Under the pieces are notes generated by a model. It saw only the letters and a program-made list of their open reading frames with translations. It was not told the DNA's origin and did no database searches. Of a stretch of DNA of 64,000 nucleotides, positions 59,801 to 64,000 are shown in pieces. The translations under genes were made by a program, and so were the position numbers. Every line of letters begins with the position of its first letter. Positions within the stretch are counted from its first letter, which is position 1. This DNA is from Aristolochia californica (Eukaryota > Streptophyta > Magnoliopsida > Piperales > Aristolochiaceae), in contig JARWKL010000001.1 of the NCBI GenBank assembly GCA_029961685.1, positions 30,640,295 through 30,704,294 on the forward strand, read 5' to 3'.

Positions 59801-62800
59801 CATTTGCATCTTTAACACATTTCAAGCATGCATATCCCTTTTTTAAAACATGTGTAGAAAAATCTCTTTCTTAGTCTTTCCTTACAATAATATAGTCCGT
59901 TACGCATGATAAATCACTTTACAATATTCTATGATCGTTAGGTCATCTTTTTGTAAATGGGCAAAATAATAGCTTGTTTGACTCGGGTAAATATACCACC
60001 GAACGTTCACTTGAGAATTTAATGTTATTATCTTTAAAAGGTTTGGAGCCATAGGTCATTTGCATCTTTAACATGTTTCAAGCATGCATATCCATTTTTT
60101 AAAACAAGTGTAGAAAATTTTATTTGTTGTAAAATTCTGAGCTAGTGTAATTTCCAAAACTTAGATAACCAAACTTTTGTGTTCATTTGTGGTGTGTGAA
60201 TAAATTTTCTTTACTTACATTTTTTTATTGCTTTAAATTGTCTCCATATATAAACACTGAAATTTTCATTTTGTTGTGTTCTATTTGCCTTTTATCTCTT
60301 TTTTTGTTTTTACGAGATGAAGGAAATGTGAAAAAGTGTTTGTAATTTTTAGGGATCGTAAACTCTTTTTAGTATTTATATATCAGGTTTTGCAATCGTC
60401 GGGAAAAAGGGTAGGCGGGGGATTTTTAACTAAGTGTTGACTCCCAATCCATCAGTCATTCCTTACAAAACTATAGCCCGTTACGCTTGATAAATCACAT
60501 TCCAATCATCTAAGATCGTTAGGTCAACATTTTGTAAATGGGCAAAATAATGGCTTGTTTGACACCGGTAAATATCCCATCGCACGATCACTTGAGAATT
60601 TAATGTTATTCTCTTTAAAATGTTTGAATCCATTGGTCATTTGAATCTTTAACATGTTTCAAGCTTGCATAACCATTTTTTAAAACATGTGTAGAAAAAT
60701 CTCTTTCTTATAAAATTCCGAGCTATTAGGGTTGATCAAGTGAAATTCCAAAATATGGATAACAAAACTTTTGAGTTCATTTGTGTTGTGTCAATAAATT
60801 TTATTTACTTATATTTCTTTATTGCTTTAAATTCATTCCATACATAAACTCTAAAATTTTCATTTTGATGTGATCTATTTGCCTTTTATCTCTTTTGTTT
60901 TTTACGTGAGGAGGGAAAGTGAAAACTGAAGTTTTGATTTAAGAAAAAAGTCTACATCTAAAATGGAAATGCATAATGAAAAAATATGGAGAGAGATAAT
61001 TCCAAAACGTTTCGGTAGTTTTTAGGGATTGTAAACTCTTTTTAGTTTTTATATATCTGGTTCTGCAATCGTCGAGAAAAGGGGGTGCCGGGGGATTTCT
61101 AACTGTGTGTTGACTCCCAATCCACAATTCAATCCTTACAAAAATGTATCCCGTTGGACATGATAAATCACTTTACAATCATCTATGATCGTTAGGTCTG
61201 CTTTTTGTAAATGGGCAAAACAATGGCTTGTTTGACTCAGGTAAATATTCCACCGCACGTTCACTTGAGAATTTCATGCTATTCTCTTTAAAAGGTTTGG
61301 ATCCATAGGTCATTTGCATCTTTTACGTGTTTCAAGCATGTATATTCATTTTTTAAAACATGTGCAGAAAAATCTCTTTCTTATAAAATTTCGAGCTATT
61401 TGGGTTGAACTAGTGAATTTCCCAAACTTGGATAACATCACTTTTGTGTTTATTTGTGGTATGTGAATAAATTTTATTTACTTACATTTTTTTATTGGTT
61501 TAAATTATTCCCATACATAAACTCTAAAATTTTCATTTTGTTCTAATCTATTTGCGTTTTATCTCTTTTTTTTTTGTTTTCAAGATGAAGGGAAAGTGAA
61601 AACTCAAGTTTTTATTTAAGAAAAAAGTATACAACTAAAATTGAAATGCACAATGCACAAATTTTGAGAGAGATAATTCAAAAAAGTGTCTATAATTTTT
61701 AGTAATTTTAAAATCTTTTTAGTTTTTATATATCAAGTTCTGTAATTTCGGGAAAAAGGGAGGCGGTTGATTTTTAACCGAGTGTTGACTCCCAATACAT
61801 AAGTCATTCCTTAAAAAAAAAATCCCTTTACGTATCATAAATCACTTTACAATCATCTACGATCGTTTGGTCAGCTTTTTGTAAATGGGCAAAATAATGG
61901 CTTGTTTGACTCGGGTAAATATCCAACGCACGATCACTTGAGAATTTAATGTTATTCTTTTTAAAAGGTTTGGATTCATAGGTCATTTGCATCTTTAACG
62001 TGTTTCAAGCATGCATATCCATTTTTTAAAACACGTGTAGAAAAATCTCTTTCTTATAAAATTCCGAGCTATTAGGGTTCAACAAGTGGAATTTCCCAAA
62101 CTTGGATAACTAAAGTTTTGTGTTCATTTTTGGTGTGTGAATATATTTTCATTACTTACATTTGTTTATTTCTTTAAATTCTTTCCATGCATAAACTCTA
62201 AAATTTTCATTTTGTTATGATCTTTTTGCCTATTATCTCTTGTTTTTATTTACGAGATGAAGGGAAAGTGAAAAACCAAGTTTTGATTTAGGAAAAAATT
62301 ATACATCTAAAATGGAAATGCACAATGCACAAATATATAGAGAGATAATTCCAAAAAGTATTTGTAATTTTTAGGGATTGTAAACTCTTTTTAGTTTTAA
62401 TATATCAGTTTCTACAATCGTATAGAAAAAGGGGAGGCACGGGGTTTTTAACTGAGTGTTGACTTCCAATCCATAAGTCATTCCTTACAAAAATATTGCC
62501 TGTTATGCTTGATAAATCACTTTACAATCATCTATGATCGTTAGGTCAGCTTTTTTTAAATGGGCAAAATAATGGCTTGTTTGACTCAGGTAAATTTCCC
62601 ACCGCACGTTCACTTGAGAATTTACTGTTATTCTCTTTAAAAGGTTTGGATCCATAGGTCATTTGCATCTTTAACATGTTTCTAGCTTGCATATCGATTT
62701 TTTAAAACATGTGTAGAAAAATCTCTTTCTAATAAAATTCCGACCTATTAAGGTTGAACTAGTGGAATTTCCCAAACTTGGATAACAAAACTATTGTGTT

Positions 62801-63829
62801 CTTTTGTGGTGTGTGAATAAATTTTCTTTACTTTCAGTTTTTTATTGTTTTAAATTGTTTCCATACATCAACTCCGAAATTTTCAGTTTGTTGTGATCTA
62901 TTTTCCTTTTATCTCTATTTTTTGTTAACGAGATGAAGGGAAAATGCAAACTCAAGCTTTAATTTAAGAAAAAAGTATACAACTAAAAAGGAAATGCACA
63001 ATGCACAAATTTAGAGAGAGATAATTCCAAAAAGTGGTTGTAATTTTTAGGGATTGTAAACTCTTTTTTAGTTTTTATGTATCAGGTTCTATAATCGTCA
63101 AGAAAAGGGGGAGGCGGGGGATTTTTAACCGAGTGTTGACTTCCAATCCATAAGTCATTCCATACAAAAATATAGCAAGTTACGCATGATAAATCACTTT
63201 AAAATCATCTATGATCGTTAGGTCAGTTTTTTGTAAATGGGCAAAAGAATGGCTTGTTTGACTCGGGTAAATATCCAACCGCACGTTCACTTGAGAATTT
63301 AATGTTATTCTCTTTAAAAGGTTTGTATCCATAGGTCATTTGCATCTTTAACATGTTTCAAGCATGCATATCAATTTTTTAAAACATGTGTAAAAAAATC
63401 TCTTCCTTATACAATTCCGAGATATTATGGTTGAATTAGTGGAATTTCCCAAACTTAGATAAAAAAACTTTTGTGTTCTTTTATGGTGTGTGAATAAATT
63501 TTATTTACTTTCAGTTGTTTATTGCTTTAAATTCTTTTCATACATAAACTCTAAAATTTTCAGTTTGTTGTTAACTATTTGCCTTTTATCTCTTTTTTTT
63601 GTTTACAAGATGAAGGGAAAGTGAAAACTCAAGTTTTGATTGAAGAAAAAAGTATACATCTAAAATAGAAATGCACAATGCACAAATGTAGAGATAGATA
63701 ATTCCAAAAAGTGTTTGTAATTTTTATGGATTATAACTTCTTTTTAGTTTTTATATATCAGGTTTTGTAATCGTCGGGAAAAGGAGGAGGCGGGGAGGTT
63801 TTAATTGAGTGTTCACTCCAAATCCATAA

Positions 63830-63850
63830 GTCATTCGTCCCCCTTTAATG
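63830..63850. other. Phase break inside the satellite array
   Basis: A monomer stops at CATAAGTCATTCGT and, after a CCCCC, restarts about 60 bases earlier in the unit at TTTAATGAAGTGTTGA. The GTGTTGACTCC segment therefore occurs twice within about 50 bp. The sequence after the break carries variants (TTAATGAAGTG, AAATCATTTTATAC) otherwise seen at 53,741 and 55,750. Confidence 0.85.
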
Positions 63851-64000
63851 AAGTGTTGATTCCCAATCCATAAATCATTTTATACAAAAATATAGCCCGT
63901 TACGCATGATAAATCACTTTACAATCATCTTTGATCGTTAGGTCAGCTTTTTGTAAATGGGCAAAATAATGGCTTTGTTGACTCGGGTAAATATCCCACT

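Larger units (their letters stand above)
41030..60450 (+). repeat. Higher-order unit B: expanded tandem copy of unit A
   Basis: The order of unit A variants is kept, but the offset grows stepwise: 14,038 up to 45.2 kb, about 17,380 by 48.4-50.6 kb, about 18,723 at 53.15 kb, and about 20,728 at 57.2 kb. It then falls to 19,518 at 60.1 kb. The steps are close to whole monomers, meaning 5, 2 and 3 extra units, followed by deletions. The unit A end marker (AACAAGTGTAGAAAATTTTA, 40,585) recurs at 60,103. After about 60,450 the next unit A start variant is absent, so a third copy does not begin. Confidence 0.8.
15958..64000 (+). repeat. Satellite array, ~673-bp monomer, about 70 copies, open at the right end
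   Basis: The same ordered set of words recurs head to tail. Measured at the ATTTGCATCT word, successive copies start at 16,511, 17,185, 17,858, 18,532, 19,203, 19,878 and 20,552, spacings of 671-675 bp. Taking GGATCC (present in most monomers) as position 1, a typical unit has AACATGTGTAG at about 56, GGTGTGTGAATAAA at 160, CTCTAAAATTTTCAT at 223, and a T-run before GTTTACGAGATGAAG at 265. It continues with GCACAATGCACAAATG at 345, a G-rich block at 449, GTGTTGACTCCCAATCCATA at 482, GATAAATCACTTTACAATCA at 536 and GCACGTTCACTTGAG at 630. No conserved protein frame survives across copies. All monomers share one orientation. I do not recognise a named satellite family. Confidence 0.97.

Noticed and set aside
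16923..61127. Many open frames of 60-106 codons on both strands within the array
   Set aside because: They recur at monomer spacing, change frame between copies, and have no domain. They are by-products of the satellite sequence.
15958..64000. CRISPR-like array
   Set aside because: Units are ~673 bp and similar along their whole length, with no short repeat and unique spacer pattern; the context is a plant nuclear genome.
15958..64000. rDNA intergenic spacer repeats
   Set aside because: No rRNA gene or promoter-like sequence is seen anywhere in the window.

Overview
This window looks like nuclear DNA of a flowering plant in a repeat-dense, probably pericentromeric or other heterochromatic block. 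The evidence is Ty1/copia and Ty3/gypsy chromovirus remains with tRNA-Met type primer sites, a small TRIM-like element, a decayed piece of a plant-type MINDY deubiquitinase gene, and a long AT-rich satellite. I see no intact protein-coding gene and no RNA gene.

Left part, 1 to about 15,957, is a graveyard of nested retroelements. Copia element 1 (+) runs from integrase through RT and RNase H to a polypurine tract and LTR (1-2,872). A minus-strand copia fragment (about 2,935-4,030) follows. A SIRE/Maximus-like LTR (about 4,920-5,886) is next, then a minus-strand primer site with an LTR (6,151-6,660). A second minus-strand LTR with its PPT (6,661-7,116) belongs to a family here called X. X recurs in the opposite orientation at about 12,682-13,380. 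Between the two X copies lie a 45-base poly-G run, ~70-bp and ~200-bp diverged tandem repeats, and three pieces of related gypsy elements whose LTRs all begin TGTTATG. A MINDY-like host gene fragment (about 9,940-10,785) is wedged after a truncated gypsy LTR. A minus-strand SIRE-like gag/protease/integrase fragment (13,475-15,110) and a 341-bp TRIM-like element (15,268-15,608) complete this half.

Right part, about 15,958 to the window end (48 kb, 75% of the window), is one head-to-tail satellite array. The monomer is about 673 bp, there are roughly 70 copies, and the array is still open at 64,000. The monomers are diverged, but shared private variants show a higher-order history. A ~14.04-kb block of 21 monomers (about 27.0-41.0 kb) was duplicated in tandem. 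The second copy (about 41.0-60.45 kb) then grew by a very recent exact 2,680-bp (4-monomer) duplication and by one-, two- and three-monomer additions, and shrank through several deletions near its right end.

Nothing here works together as a pathway. The biology is transposon nesting and decay beside a satellite evolving by unequal exchange. The strongest leads are the 14-kb higher-order duplication, the phased G-rich block in each monomer, and the MINDY fragment. All homology calls are by eye and memory of families; no search was run.
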